NCBI RefSeq assembly: GCF_001292705.1
Contig: NZ_LGAK01000017.1
Span: forward strand, 41,066 to 105,065
Length of the DNA: 64,000 nucleotides
DNA from: Marinagarivorans algicola
GTDB taxonomy: Bacteria; Pseudomonadota; Gammaproteobacteria; Pseudomonadales; Cellvibrionaceae
Direction of reading: 5' to 3'
A program made the translations under genes and the position numbers. Numbering within the stretch: position 1 is the stretch's first letter; every line of letters starts with the position of its first letter. Shown in pieces: positions 41,143 to 50,866 of this stretch. The notes under the pieces are model-generated. The model was given only the letters and a program-made list of their open reading frames with translations. It had not been told where the DNA came from and did not search any database.

Positions 41143-43164
41143 TTAAGGCTGCGTGCGCTGCTGAGTACTGATTAATGCTTGTGCTTTGCCGCGTTTAAAT
41201 TGGGCCCACTGCTGCTTACGCAAAAATTGGCGATAGCGATTAAGGCTTAATACACCCGTTTGACCCCAGAAATTGGCGTGGCTTGCGCTGCCGAGTTGCC
41301 CTAAACGAGGGAATAAATAATACGCATCTACGCCAAGGGCGTACAGGCGTTGGCTACGTGCATTGAGTGTAGCGGTGTTTAAAATGGTGGTTTTTTCGGG
41401 GGTATCTTGAAAAAACCAAGGCAAGTGACTAAACATAATACCGTTGAGATCACTTTCATTTCTGTTCGGTTCTCCTTCATAAATACTGCTGGTACTGTAA
41501 ATAGGTAAGTCGCCAGCATAGTGGAACGCAAGCAAAGGTTTAATTTGTCGGCCTTCGCGCGGTTGTGCAACCAAAAAAATCATGTCTAAATCTTGACGTC
41601 GGCGCGGCTCAAATTCAAACGAGCCCACAATACTTCGCAAATCACGGGCGCGGGCTTTACTGCCATTGAGGTGCATAGCGTCTTCAATAATTTTTGAGAG
41701 CTCGAGCTCGTTGCTATAGCGTATCCCATCACTGACTGTTGCACCTAGAGCTTGCCATTGCTGGGTAAAAACTTGCGTGGCCCTATCACCTTGGCTGCCT
41801 GCTGGGGCAATAATCAGCGCATGGCGTTTGCCGTCTCGAAAGGCTTTTTCGGCTGCCTGTGCGGCTTCATCTTCAATGCCTAGCCCCAGCTGGAAGAGTT
41901 CGGTGGGGTAACTTTGTGATGCTTCTATCTGATTGAGCGCTAGTGTGGGTACCTCTAGTGCAGGGCGCATGGCGAGTTCGCTGATGTTTTCTTTGCTTAG
42001 TGGCCCAACGACGACTTGCGCTCCCTGGCTAACGGCAAAGTCGTAGTGCTCATTAATATCGCCGTGACTGACATCGTAAATATTGATTTCGGGTGTTTGC
42101 CCACCGGCTTGTTCATTGGCAAAATAAGCCGCCATAAAGCCATCGCGTATAGCCTCGGCAACAGGCTTAAGCTTGCCGCTGAGTGGAAGCATTAATGCAA
42201 TGCGTTGAGGTTGGTTGTTAACCAAGTGCTGAATGAGTGCCAGGTCTGCAGGTAGGGGTTCGTTGGCTGGGTGGTTGGGCCACTGTTGCTGCCATGCAGT
42301 GAGAGCATCGTATTGCTGGTTAATGTTGCGCTGATTGTCTTTGTTGACGATGGCAAGTTCATACCAGCCTTGCGCACTTTGTGTGGTTGTGTGTGAACTG
42401 CTCAGTGCTTGTGTTTGCAGATCATTGGATGTTGCTTGTAGTTGCTGAATATCTTGCTCCATCAGCATCATCCAAATAAGCTCTTGGTTGATCTGCATAG
42501 TGCTTTGATCATTGGCTATGGCAGCATTATTGAGCATTGCATTGTGATCGACTCCTACTTTAGGGTCGCTGCTTGAGTCGGTATTGCGTGAGGGGCCATT
42601 AGAGGTCAGAGAGGAGCGCACTCTACGTGATGGTAATGCTGCCAATATGTGGCCGAGTATAATCCGCTCGCGAATGGCGAGTGTTGGCTCGTTGAGGTCA
42701 TAGTAAAGGTCGGCACGCAATTCGTGTAATGCCACGATTTGAGTGTCATTAAGTGCACTTGAACTATTGTTATGTGAGGCTGAATACGACGCTAAAAGAG
42801 TGTCTAGTCTAGGCGCTTCTAATTGCCCTTTAGCGGCATAAATGTTACCTAATTTAACGAGTGCGCGGCTTTGAATTTCGCGCTGTTTGGCGTAGAGTGC
42901 GTCGCCCAAGTTTTGAGGGTTTAAGTTTTCGCATATCGCAAGGGCTCGCTCGGCTTCGCCAAGTGTCATAAACATCTCGGCGGCGGCAAGTTGTTGGCTT
43001 TGCCCAGCTGTGCCAGATTGCAATAAAGCATCAGCAAAAAGCTGCTCGGCAGTGGCGCTACTTGGGCGTACGGTACTGGGGGTATCGGGCTTGGTATTGG
43101 TGCTTTGACAGCCAGCTATTGCTAGGCCCGTAAGCAATAGGCCTGTCGCTAACGCTTTGTTCAT
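41143..43164 (-). CDS. lpoA: Penicillin-binding protein activator LpoA
   Basis: 673 residues from MNKALATG at 43164, with AAGG eight bases upstream; the in-frame ATG at 43221 would put 19 residues before the signal. The lipobox is LAIAGC (Cys19). An N-terminal TPR-like domain is joined through a low-complexity Ser/Asn/Gln region to a C-terminal LppC domain of periplasmic-binding-protein fold (RIALMLPLSGKLKPVAEAIRDGF). It activates PBP1a from the outer membrane. Confidence 0.93.
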   Translation of the reverse strand: MNKALATGLLLTGLAIAGCQSTNTKPDTPSTVRPSSATAEQLFADALLQSGTAGQSQQLAAAEMFMTLGEAERALAICENLNPQNLGDALYAKQREIQSRALVKLGNIYAAKGQLEAPRLDTLLASYSASHNNSSSALNDTQIVALHELRADLYYDLNEPTLAIRERIILGHILAALPSRRVRSSLTSNGPSRNTDSSSDPKVGVDHNAMLNNAAIANDQSTMQINQELIWMMLMEQDIQQLQATSNDLQTQALSSSHTTTQSAQGWYELAIVNKDNQRNINQQYDALTAWQQQWPNHPANEPLPADLALIQHLVNNQPQRIALMLPLSGKLKPVAEAIRDGFMAAYFANEQAGGQTPEINIYDVSHGDINEHYDFAVSQGAQVVVGPLSKENISELAMRPALEVPTLALNQIEASQSYPTELFQLGLGIEDEAAQAAEKAFRDGKRHALIIAPAGSQGDRATQVFTQQWQALGATVSDGIRYSNELELSKIIEDAMHLNGSKARARDLRSIVGSFEFEPRRRQDLDMIFLVAQPREGRQIKPLLAFHYAGDLPIYSTSSIYEGEPNRNESDLNGIMFSHLPWFFQDTPEKTTILNTATLNARSQRLYALGVDAYYLFPRLGQLGSASHANFWGQTGVLSLNRYRQFLRKQQWAQFKRGKAQALISTQQRTQP

Positions 43165-43194
43165 TGAACTCAACCTTCTATTAATACTTGTAAG

Positions 43195-43266
43195 TCTGTG
43201 CAATACAATTCGTCTGTGCAATGTAGTTAGTCTATGTCATGCAGTTAGTTTATGTAATGCTGTTAA
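43195..43266. repeat. 18-bp degenerate tandem repeat
   Basis: Four contiguous units start at 43195, 43213, 43231 and 43249, with consensus TCTGTGCAATGCAGTTAG. They lie in the lpoA/rsmI divergent promoter region. Confidence 0.85.
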
Positions 43267-43377
43267 TGGCGTTAGTGATTAATATAGCGCTAACGTCATG
43301 ACTATATACGTCAATTTTGTAATGATTTAAGTCGTCATGGTGGCGACTTAAGCACCAGTGAACCTTTGGAGGTTTTT

Positions 43378-44241
43378 GTGCAAAACAACGGTACTTTATA
43401 CGGCACTTTATACATAGTCGCTACGCCTATTGGCAATTTAGGCGATATGGTACCTCGTGCCATTGAGATACTCCAGAAGGTGGATATCATTGCTGCAGAA
43501 GATACGCGGCACAGTGGCAATTTATTGCAGCATTTTTGCATCAATACACCCACTACCGCCTATCACGATCACAGTGATGATGCGCGTACTCAAAGCTTAT
43601 TAGAGCGTTTAGCATCGGGGCAGAGCATTGCCTTGATTAGTGATGCCGGAACACCACTCATTTCTGACCCTGGCTATCGATTGGTACATGAGGCGCGCAG
43701 TTTAGGTATTCGTGTTGAGCCTATTCCTGGGGCCTGTGCTGTTATTACGGCGCTGTGCGCGAGTGGCTTGCCGAGCGACCGCTTTAGCTTTGAAGGTTTT
43801 TTGCCCGCCAAAAATACTAACCGCGAGCAGGTGTTAGCTGCCGTTAAAGAAGATCCCCGAACATTAGTTTTTTATGAGTCGCCACACCGTATTCTAGCAA
43901 GTTTAGAGTCTGTTATTACGATACTCGGTGGTGACCGCTACATTGTGCTAGCACGTGAGCTGACAAAAACATTTGAAACCTTTATTGCTGGTAGCGCACA
44001 AGAGGTGCTCGATACCCTTAATACCGACGCCAATCAAAAGCGCGGTGAAATGGTTTTAATGATTAAAGGTTTTGAAACGGTTAAAATACGTGAAATCTCA
44101 CAAGATGTTGAACGTATATTATTATTGCTGTGCGAAGAGCTACCGCTCAAAAAAGCAGCAGCATTGGCAGCAAAAATTACAGGCCTTAAAAAAAATGCCT
44201 TGTACCAATTGGGGCTCGAATTAACGCAGCCTAATCATTAA
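43378..44241 (+). CDS. rsmI: 16S rRNA (cytidine1402-2'-O)-methyltransferase
   Basis: 287 residues. A GTG start at 43378 lies five bases after a strong GGAGG. The tetrapyrrole-methylase-like fold is seen in YIVATPIGNLGDMVPRA, AAEDTRHS and ISDAGTPLISDPGY. It 2'-O-methylates C1402 of 16S rRNA. It is divergent from lpoA as in E. coli. Confidence 0.96.
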   Translation: MQNNGTLYGTLYIVATPIGNLGDMVPRAIEILQKVDIIAAEDTRHSGNLLQHFCINTPTTAYHDHSDDARTQSLLERLASGQSIALISDAGTPLISDPGYRLVHEARSLGIRVEPIPGACAVITALCASGLPSDRFSFEGFLPAKNTNREQVLAAVKEDPRTLVFYESPHRILASLESVITILGGDRYIVLARELTKTFETFIAGSAQEVLDTLNTDANQKRGEMVLMIKGFETVKIREISQDVERILLLLCEELPLKKAAALAAKITGLKKNALYQLGLELTQPNH

Positions 44242-44286
44242 TTCAAAGAGCCCCATAGACTTTTTATGAGTTATTTTTATAGACAG

Positions 44287-45948
44287 TTATTCGTAAATAG
44301 TCTCGGTGGCTAATGTCCCATTGGGTTTACGCATCTCTTCTCGATACATGATGGTATTAGTGCGTGTTAAGCCGATATTGCTAATTATGGCTTGACTATA
44401 GTCGACCGGGAAAAACCCCTCGGTGGGCGATTGGTTGCCAATTCTAGTGGCCGAAAGCTGCGATAAAGCTAGGACCGGAGCGACAGGCTCAATTAAATAC
44501 CAGCGGCTTCCCGATGGATTGCGAGGAATATCTTTTTCGCCAATGGTGCGTATTGATTTGCCGGCATTCGCTGCAATGTTTTGCCTATCGGCGAGTGTAA
44601 GAAAAAAAGTGGGTAGTCGGCCCACCTCAGCAATAGGGTGATTGTATTGTGTTTGCCTTAAGGTGATTTCGCCTGTGATAGTGATGTTATTAACTCGGCC
44701 TCGCGTTAAATCTCGGCACTGACGGCAAAGCGTTGCTTTTGCGATAAGTAGCGCGGTGCCACTATCGATGGCATTAATATTGTGAATGCGAATGTTATTC
44801 ATAATTTTGCTGTGTGGTTTTATCCACACGCCGGTAAAGCCATTGATAACCTTGACATCCGAGATATCAATATTATTAATAGAAGACAATCGAGGACCCG
44901 CACGATTAATATTGTCATTGGGTGTACCATTGCCCGATTCTAAGCGCACACCGATGCCGTTAATGGCTTGAATATTATTAATTTTTATCCAATCTCCGCC
45001 ATAAATTTGTACTGCACCATAACCGCTGTGCGCATTTTTTATTCTGATGTTTGTGATTGTGCCTTTAAGTGGCGTTCGGCCCCAGCTAGAATTACGCTGA
45101 ATAGCGCGCGCGTCAGGCACGACATTGCCCGATGAATTAATAAATTGATTGTTAGCGTTCATAGGTAAGGCTTTAGCCGTTCTATCACTTGGTGGTTTAT
45201 CTAAAAAAATATCTAAAGCGCGATGACTAGCGTGGCGTATTGCATAGGCGCCATCCTTATAGTCTGTGTCAGGGTATAATTGCACACCGACAGACTCAGT
45301 ATGGTTATCAATAATCAGTAAGTTAGAAATTGAGAAGTTCTTGGCATAAAATACACCAATAGGAATGGAGCGGGTTCGGCTAACGCCAGTTTTAAAGGTG
45401 TTGCCATTACCGCTGTTGCCATTACCATCGGCCTGAGAGCCATAAATAAGTGGCATATTCTTTTTGGAATCTATTGTGAAGCGCTTATGTGGATGGGTCG
45501 AGGTTATTTCTATATTTTCGATGGCGCGGGGTGATAAGTTATTAATATTATTACTCCGTCCTATAGTAAATAAAAAGGTCTTGTTGATATTGTTACTTTC
45601 ACGGACTCCGCGCATTTCTAAAATTACCTCAGGCTCAACTTCTAAGCGAATATTAGAGGGGATTATGATTCGAGCTAAGCTAAAACGTTTATTATTGCCG
45701 TTGAGTGATGTGCGTAATCGTACCACGCCGCCATTGCGTTCGCGCGAGGCTCTGTTGAGTGCATTTTGAAGGCGTTGCGTATCGTTAGTTCTTGGGTTGA
45801 AATTGTTATTAGCAAAGAGTATTTCGGGTTCATCGTCAAAGACTTTATTTTCAAAGTATCCTATATTCATCGCTGAAGCGGATGCCGTTAATATATATAA
45901 TATAATGGCGCTTAATACGCTATTGTAATGCAAGGTTTTATTATTCAT
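44287..45948 (-). CDS. Secreted right-handed beta-helix protein, possible polysaccharide-degrading enzyme
   Basis: 553 residues. A signal peptide (about residues 10-26, VLSAIILYILTASASA) is followed by a pectin-lyase-type start (TNDTQRLQNALNRASRERNGGVVRL) and many short strand repeats with I-x-N-I-x-I patterns (INNIDISDVKVINGFTGVWIK). That is a parallel beta helix as in pectate lyases, GH28 and iota-carrageenases (GH82). I cannot assign a family or catalytic residues, but the N-terminal text and length would suit a GH82-like or PL6-like enzyme. Asn is unusually frequent. It lies downstream of a TonB receptor on the same strand, after a long AT-rich gap. Confidence 0.6.
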   Translation of the reverse strand: MNNKTLHYNSVLSAIILYILTASASAMNIGYFENKVFDDEPEILFANNNFNPRTNDTQRLQNALNRASRERNGGVVRLRTSLNGNNKRFSLARIIIPSNIRLEVEPEVILEMRGVRESNNINKTFLFTIGRSNNINNLSPRAIENIEITSTHPHKRFTIDSKKNMPLIYGSQADGNGNSGNGNTFKTGVSRTRSIPIGVFYAKNFSISNLLIIDNHTESVGVQLYPDTDYKDGAYAIRHASHRALDIFLDKPPSDRTAKALPMNANNQFINSSGNVVPDARAIQRNSSWGRTPLKGTITNIRIKNAHSGYGAVQIYGGDWIKINNIQAINGIGVRLESGNGTPNDNINRAGPRLSSINNIDISDVKVINGFTGVWIKPHSKIMNNIRIHNINAIDSGTALLIAKATLCRQCRDLTRGRVNNITITGEITLRQTQYNHPIAEVGRLPTFFLTLADRQNIAANAGKSIRTIGEKDIPRNPSGSRWYLIEPVAPVLALSQLSATRIGNQSPTEGFFPVDYSQAIISNIGLTRTNTIMYREEMRKPNGTLATETIYE

Positions 45949-46931
45949 CGTTGATACCTTTTTTGATTTTAGGGTTATCTATAACTTCGAATAAAAATCC
46001 ACTATCTATAGATAATGTCATTATAGGCAGGCGTATTATTTTTTATTAATTAAGAATTAATAGCTTTATTTTGTTGTTATATGAAAACGCTATTTTATTA
46101 CTGGTTAATATTTTAAATTTAAAATAAAATATTAAAATAATGATCCGTATGAGTAATTTTATGGTCGTGGTTGTTATGATTTAATGCATGATTTTTGATT
46201 GGCTGGCATCGCATTTTTGAATAACGTATTTTAGTAAAAAATAATAAAAAATATTTCACGATACAGTATTTATATCTTTTTCATAAATAAAAAAGTGTCT
46301 AATTTTTGCTTAAGAAATACGGGTTATCGCGTTTGCAGGGTTTACGCTAAAGCGGCGATAATGAAATGGAAATCATATTTCGTGCAGAGTGATGGCGTTA
46401 AGGGCGAGAGTATAATAGGGCATGATAGCGACGTAATTGCATAGCCATAGAGGTACACGAGAAGTCTAAAGATCGATAAATAAAGAATTAAACGCTCAAA
46501 ATCTAGAAATTAGGTATTTTTTATCCAATAAAAGAATACCATTAAAACATAGAGCTAGTCGGTTAAATATGTTTGATTTTTTTATGGAAGAATGTTGTAT
46601 TTGGTGAAAAATAGTATTTGCAGTGCATTTTTACTTCAATGGCTTTAAATCTTTTTATTTTTATATGTTGATTTTTTGGCGTGATTTGATAGGCGGTTTA
46701 ATCAGCTTTAGCTGAAATAAATAAGCTCTATTTTTTATGTTGTTAATGTTAACTGTTTCACATGCGGATTAATTGTTCATGTCAATCAATAGAGATTTTT
46801 AGCGTTTAACATGCCTGTTTTTTTTAAGTGATGGGGGTCTGAATTATTGACTCGGCAGAGTCTTTTTTTCATAGCTCGAGTCTTAATTTGGCAGCCTATC
46901 AGTGTTAATTTTTAATAGACTGCCAATACAT
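45949..46931. other. 980-bp AT-rich gap
   Basis: No credible ORF. The stretch is markedly more AT-rich than neighbouring genes, with many A/T runs. It should contain the promoter of the beta-helix gene. No insertion-sequence ends or target duplications are seen. The low GC suggests acquired or decayed DNA. Confidence 0.6.
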
Positions 46932-49670
46932 TTAAAAGTTATACAGCGCTCGGATATAGTATTGCCCGCCTGTAAAGCCAAACGGTGCTGTGGCAGGGTA
47001 TTTGGCTCCCGCTATGCCACTCCATGGATTCTCGTCGGGATACTGATCAAACACATTAGCTGCGCCGATAATGAGCTCAGCGCTTTGTGTCATGTTATAG
47101 CCAAACTCGACGTCGACGGTGTAGGCGCTTGAGCCTTCGATGGGGAGCGTGCCATCGTCTAGATGTGCTTCAAAGTAATCGCTATGGTAGTTGATTCTGG
47201 CCAGTGCACGCCAGTTATCGGCGTTATGGCGTAGGCTGATATTACCTTTGTATTGAGGCAGTGCATCTTCGAGTTGGCGCAAGCGGGTATCGCTCAGGTT
47301 GCCTCGGCGGGTGACTTTGGTCTCTGTCCAGTTTAGTGCAAGTGCGACGGTCGTGGAGCCATAGCCAAAGTCGAGGGGCAAGCTACTTACAAGGTCAATA
47401 CCTTGTGTTTTGGTATCAAAATCATTCGCAAAAAAGCCAAAAGACACTAAATCTTCTGAGCCTGCAAAATCACTGGCCTTGATTATGCCAGCCGAGTCCA
47501 GTGCGTTTAATAGTTGGCTGGTTTGTGGCTCATCGGGGTAGGTAACACCCTCTCTATCAGCAACGCCTGTCAGTAGCGATCTAAAATCTTGCTGGTCGGT
47601 AATAGCAATGCGATCATCAACTTCAATTTTGAAATAATCAACCGTAAAGCTTACAGGGCCTAAGTCAAAGCCTGAGCCAATCGAAAAGTTTGTGGCATCT
47701 TCTGGGCCCAGTGTAAATATGCCACCTAGCTCTTCATTCACAAATTGGCCGGCGGCAGAGCTTAAAGGTAAAGTTCCTTGATCAACCAATACGCCGCCAA
47801 CCGCTTGAGTGGTTACATTGGTTACATTGGCTTGACCTGTGGTCGGTGCATGAAAGCCTGTAGAGTAGGTACTGCGAAATACAAGGGTGTCTGTTGCCCG
47901 AAAGAGTGCACCTATTTTGTAGTTAGTGGTATCGCCAAAGGTATTAAAATCTTCATAGCGAATGGCCGCTTGCAATGTTAACGCATCAATTACATCGGCT
48001 TCTAAATCGAGATAAAATGCCGTGTTGTCTTGCGTGTCATTGGTGTTTCTTGTAAAGCCGCCAAAGCCGTTGGAACTAGAAGAAAAACCCTGACCTGTAG
48101 GGTAGGCACCACCAGCTGCTGCGAGTGGGCCGATAGCAAAAGAGGCTGCATCACCGGCTTTAATATCAAACTCTTCTTCTCTAAACTCAAAACCGCCAGC
48201 GATATTTAAATCAGATGCAAAAGCGCTAACGGCCAGTGGGTAGCTTAAGTCAAGGTTAAAGTTTTTATCGCTTTGGGTGTAGGCACCGGGTTTAAATTCG
48301 GTGGGCGTATTGGGACCTAAGCTAGCATTGATGGTATTTTTAATAAAAAATTCAGCTTTATTTTGCCCTAGTGTAAAACTAACATCATAAGACAGGCCAC
48401 TATTGAAGGTACCTCTAACACCGGCAATAAAGGAGTGATCGGACACCTCACCGCCAAAGCGCGGGGTAAAACCGCCAGGTAGCATTTCAATAAATGAGAA
48501 ACAGTTAGGGTCTGCAGACACAGCAGCTAAAATATCAGCATCTGGGATAAGATTGTTGGTGCCTGTTAAGGGGATGCCTGCTGGGCAATCACCGGTATTT
48601 TCTAGCGATAAATCACCGACTAAAACAGAGGGTACGCCGCCATCGTTAAGTGCTGCACCTGTACTGGGATCAACTAATGGGCCTTCAAAGACACCACTGC
48701 GATTGGTGGGGTTACGAAAATAGAAGCCGCCTTCTACGGTGCGGTTGGCGTAATTACCAAAAGCATAAAGCTCAGCGCTTTCAGATAAGGCGACGGCTGA
48801 GTTAAACGCAAATTTAATATCATCTTCAATATCGGGTGAGCCCCAATATTGCACCGATTCGGTTGTTACCGTATTTACACTGATATCTCTCAGTGCAGTA
48901 TTACCGGCCTCAATAATAGCAATTTCATCGTCGCGTTGCGCTGAGCGAAAAGTCCCGTCAGCCTCTGAAAACTCGCCAGTAACATTCAAAAAACCCTCGC
49001 TACCTAGCGGTAGTCCAAAGTTAATGCCTAGCTTTAAGTTGTCGCCATCGCCTTCATAGGTTGAGCCCCACTTTAATTCTGCGCTCCCTCCTTCATTGGC
49101 ATCTTTTAAGGTAAAGTTCATCACGCCTGCAATAGCGTCGGCGCCGTATTGTGATGATGCGCCATCACGTAACACCTCAACTTGCTTTAAGCTTAATGTC
49201 GGGAATACGCCAATATCAGGGCCGTGAGCACCATCAGAAATACCTCCTCCCAAAAAAGAGATAACCGCAGCGCGATGGCGGCGCTTACCATTAAGTAATA
49301 TCAGTGTGTTATCTGGCGATAAACCGCGTAAGTTGGCAGGGCGTACCAAGGTGGCTGCATCAGAAATTGGCTGGGTATTAACTTGATAAGATGGAACTAC
49401 TGTGCGAACTAAATCTGAAATATCAACACCCGCTTGGTCTTGAATATCATTCGCACTAATAATATCAATAGGTGCAATCGTATCTGCTGCTGAGCGAGCT
49501 TCACGACGGGTACCGATTGTAACAATTTCTTCAATTTCTAATGTTGTATCAGCTTGATTTTGCTGTGCCAGTACATCGACACCAGCCACATAAAGTGTAA
49601 GCCCTGCCACTGCAGCCGATATTGCAGACCGCTTAAAAAAAACTGTATCCTTGATAGTATTGGTAGTCAT
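46932..49670 (-). CDS. TonB-dependent outer-membrane receptor
   Basis: 912 residues. A signal peptide (KRSAISAAVAGLTLYVAGVDVLAQ) precedes the TonB-box region (IEEIVTIGTRR), the plug domain (VLRDGASSQYGADAIAGVMNFTLKD, residues about 60-185) and a 22-strand barrel ending in a C-terminal Phe (YYIRALYNF), the BAM signal. Clear loop repeats are absent. Members carry siderophores, haem, vitamins or sugars; the substrate cannot be read from the sequence. Two Fur-like boxes upstream point to iron, while the downstream beta-helix protein would suit a glycan. GAGG precedes the ATG. Confidence 0.9.
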   Translation of the reverse strand: MTTNTIKDTVFFKRSAISAAVAGLTLYVAGVDVLAQQNQADTTLEIEEIVTIGTRREARSAADTIAPIDIISANDIQDQAGVDISDLVRTVVPSYQVNTQPISDAATLVRPANLRGLSPDNTLILLNGKRRHRAAVISFLGGGISDGAHGPDIGVFPTLSLKQVEVLRDGASSQYGADAIAGVMNFTLKDANEGGSAELKWGSTYEGDGDNLKLGINFGLPLGSEGFLNVTGEFSEADGTFRSAQRDDEIAIIEAGNTALRDISVNTVTTESVQYWGSPDIEDDIKFAFNSAVALSESAELYAFGNYANRTVEGGFYFRNPTNRSGVFEGPLVDPSTGAALNDGGVPSVLVGDLSLENTGDCPAGIPLTGTNNLIPDADILAAVSADPNCFSFIEMLPGGFTPRFGGEVSDHSFIAGVRGTFNSGLSYDVSFTLGQNKAEFFIKNTINASLGPNTPTEFKPGAYTQSDKNFNLDLSYPLAVSAFASDLNIAGGFEFREEEFDIKAGDAASFAIGPLAAAGGAYPTGQGFSSSSNGFGGFTRNTNDTQDNTAFYLDLEADVIDALTLQAAIRYEDFNTFGDTTNYKIGALFRATDTLVFRSTYSTGFHAPTTGQANVTNVTTQAVGGVLVDQGTLPLSSAAGQFVNEELGGIFTLGPEDATNFSIGSGFDLGPVSFTVDYFKIEVDDRIAITDQQDFRSLLTGVADREGVTYPDEPQTSQLLNALDSAGIIKASDFAGSEDLVSFGFFANDFDTKTQGIDLVSSLPLDFGYGSTTVALALNWTETKVTRRGNLSDTRLRQLEDALPQYKGNISLRHNADNWRALARINYHSDYFEAHLDDGTLPIEGSSAYTVDVEFGYNMTQSAELIIGAANVFDQYPDENPWSGIAGAKYPATAPFGFTGGQYYIRALYNF

Positions 49671-49705
49671 GTTATGCCTCGCGCTTGATGGTTAGGTACT
49701 GTAAT

Positions 49706-49772
49706 TGGTAATCATTTCCAGAGTGATTATTGGGTTGCTAAAAATATAAATAGCATTGAATAATCATTACTA
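49706..49772 (-). promoter_or_regulatory. Two Fur-like boxes upstream of the TonB receptor
   Basis: TGGTAATCATTTCCA (49706-49720) and GAATAATCATTACTA (49758-49772) match the 7-1-7 Fur consensus TGATAATnATTATCA at 11 and 10 of 14 positions by eye. They lie 36 and 88 bp before the receptor's ATG. Confidence 0.45.
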
Positions 49773-49941
49773 AAGCAAGTATTGCGCCGACTCATTTATT
49801 GGATGTCCTTCTGGCTTGTTATGCTTACGTAAATGGCATGATATTGTGATTTGATAAAGTACTTAAGTGGGTGACGAGTTGACCTCTGTACGCCTTATGA
49901 CAGGCGCACGAGGGTCTTTTTGGGCTAGTAAAGAGAGTTTT

Positions 49942-50028
49942 ATGCATCAGATGATAAGGTTTGGCGTCATAGCTTTTTGGAGTATCTTAATTCTGCCTTC
50001 AGTAAGCGCCACTTTGGTGCGTCGTTAA
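49942..50028 (+). CDS. Tiny ORF, 28-residue signal-like peptide
   Basis: ATG with GAGAG nearby; it encodes a basic start, a hydrophobic segment (FGVIAFWSILILPSVSA) and a short tail. It could be a real small membrane or secreted peptide, or the surviving N-terminus of a broken secreted protein. Confidence 0.3.
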   Translation: MHQMIRFGVIAFWSILILPSVSATLVRR

Positions 50029-50046
50029 AATCTGCCAATGTTTTGT

Positions 50047-50136
50047 ATGGATAAACTGAGTAATTGCAGACGCAGAATTTTCTTATGTGTCATTTTAATT
50101 ATTATTGCTAATGATATGCCCAGTGGTAGTTTTTAA
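50047..50136 (+). CDS. Tiny ORF, 29-residue hydrophobic peptide
   Basis: It starts 18 bp after the preceding tiny ORF. It encodes MDKLSNCRRRIFLCVILIII and a polar tail: a basic anchor followed by a membrane segment. The ribosome site is weak. Confidence 0.22.
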   Translation: MDKLSNCRRRIFLCVILIIIANDMPSGSF

Positions 50137-50662
50137 AATATTGATATCGAGAAATAGCTGCAACAAAAGGCTATCAAGGCTATTAACCAATACATTAGGG
50201 GAGCGCTAAGATATTGGTGCTTTTTATGATTAAATTTAGCCTTAATTTGGTGCGCGCTAGGGTATTTTGGTGCATATACACATTTTTTTATTTAAACGCT
50301 CAATTTAAAAATAGTTATTTAAATTTAAAATATTTGATGTTTTTAAGGTGAGATAGTATGCGCGAGATAGTCATATTAGATATATATTAGATAGAACACT
50401 AAAAACTTAGTAAGCATAATACAGAGCCTTAGTGACAGGCTATACCTGAGTTATTCATCGAATTAGATTGAGTTAGACTGGGGCAGTAATCTGCGAAATT
50501 ATGCTAAACCAGTTAATATCTTTAGCTAAACTCAGGTGTGTTGACTTGATCGGGCAGGGTCTTCTATTGTTAACCGGGGATGGTTAAAGTTATGGAAGGT
50601 TGCTTGGTATCAACAGCCGAGTAAAACAGCGGAGCACTATAGTGATGAACTCTTTGAATTAG

Positions 50663-50830
50663 CTTAATAAAATCAGAAAATTTCTTAGCTTTGTTTTATG
50701 TTACAAGCCTGAGATTATTGACTTAGAGCTAGATAAGAATGGCGGGGCAGTATTAATGAGGTACTTTTGGATATCGATGGGATATTGACTTTTCTAAGCA
50801 ATTACTTTTGCTCAATATCAGAAAAACAGC
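50663..50830 (+). pseudogene. kptA: Decayed fragment of kptA (RNA 2'-phosphotransferase)
   Basis: The frame from about 50663 to the stop at 50785 encodes KIRKFLSFVLCYKPEIIDLE-LDKNGGA. This matches the KptA/Tpt1 N-terminus (KFLSFVLRHKPE-IG--LD-(E/N)GWA). A one-base shift then gives INEVLLDI, as expected for the next part, and a further shift gives SKQLLLLNIRKT. The catalytic His/Arg of RHKPE is lost (CYKPE), and the remaining two thirds of the gene are absent. KptA removes splice-junction 2'-phosphates from RNA using NAD. Confidence 0.55.
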
Positions 50831-50866
50831 CTAAATGAGATGCTGATTAACCTCGCTTTGAGCGAT

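Larger units (their letters stand above)
49671..50866. other. 1.2-kb accessory gap with small ORFs and relics
   Basis: Besides the Fur-like sites, it holds an imperfect hairpin with T-run (about 49881-49918), two tiny ORFs and a kptA remnant. A further plus-strand open stretch (about 50546-50665) encodes DRAGSSIVNRGWLKLWKVAW-type text that I do not recognise. It looks like decaying accessory DNA. Confidence 0.5.

Noticed and set aside
45949..46931. Possible insertion sequence in the AT-rich gap
   Set aside because: No terminal inverted repeats, target duplication or transposase fragment could be found by eye.
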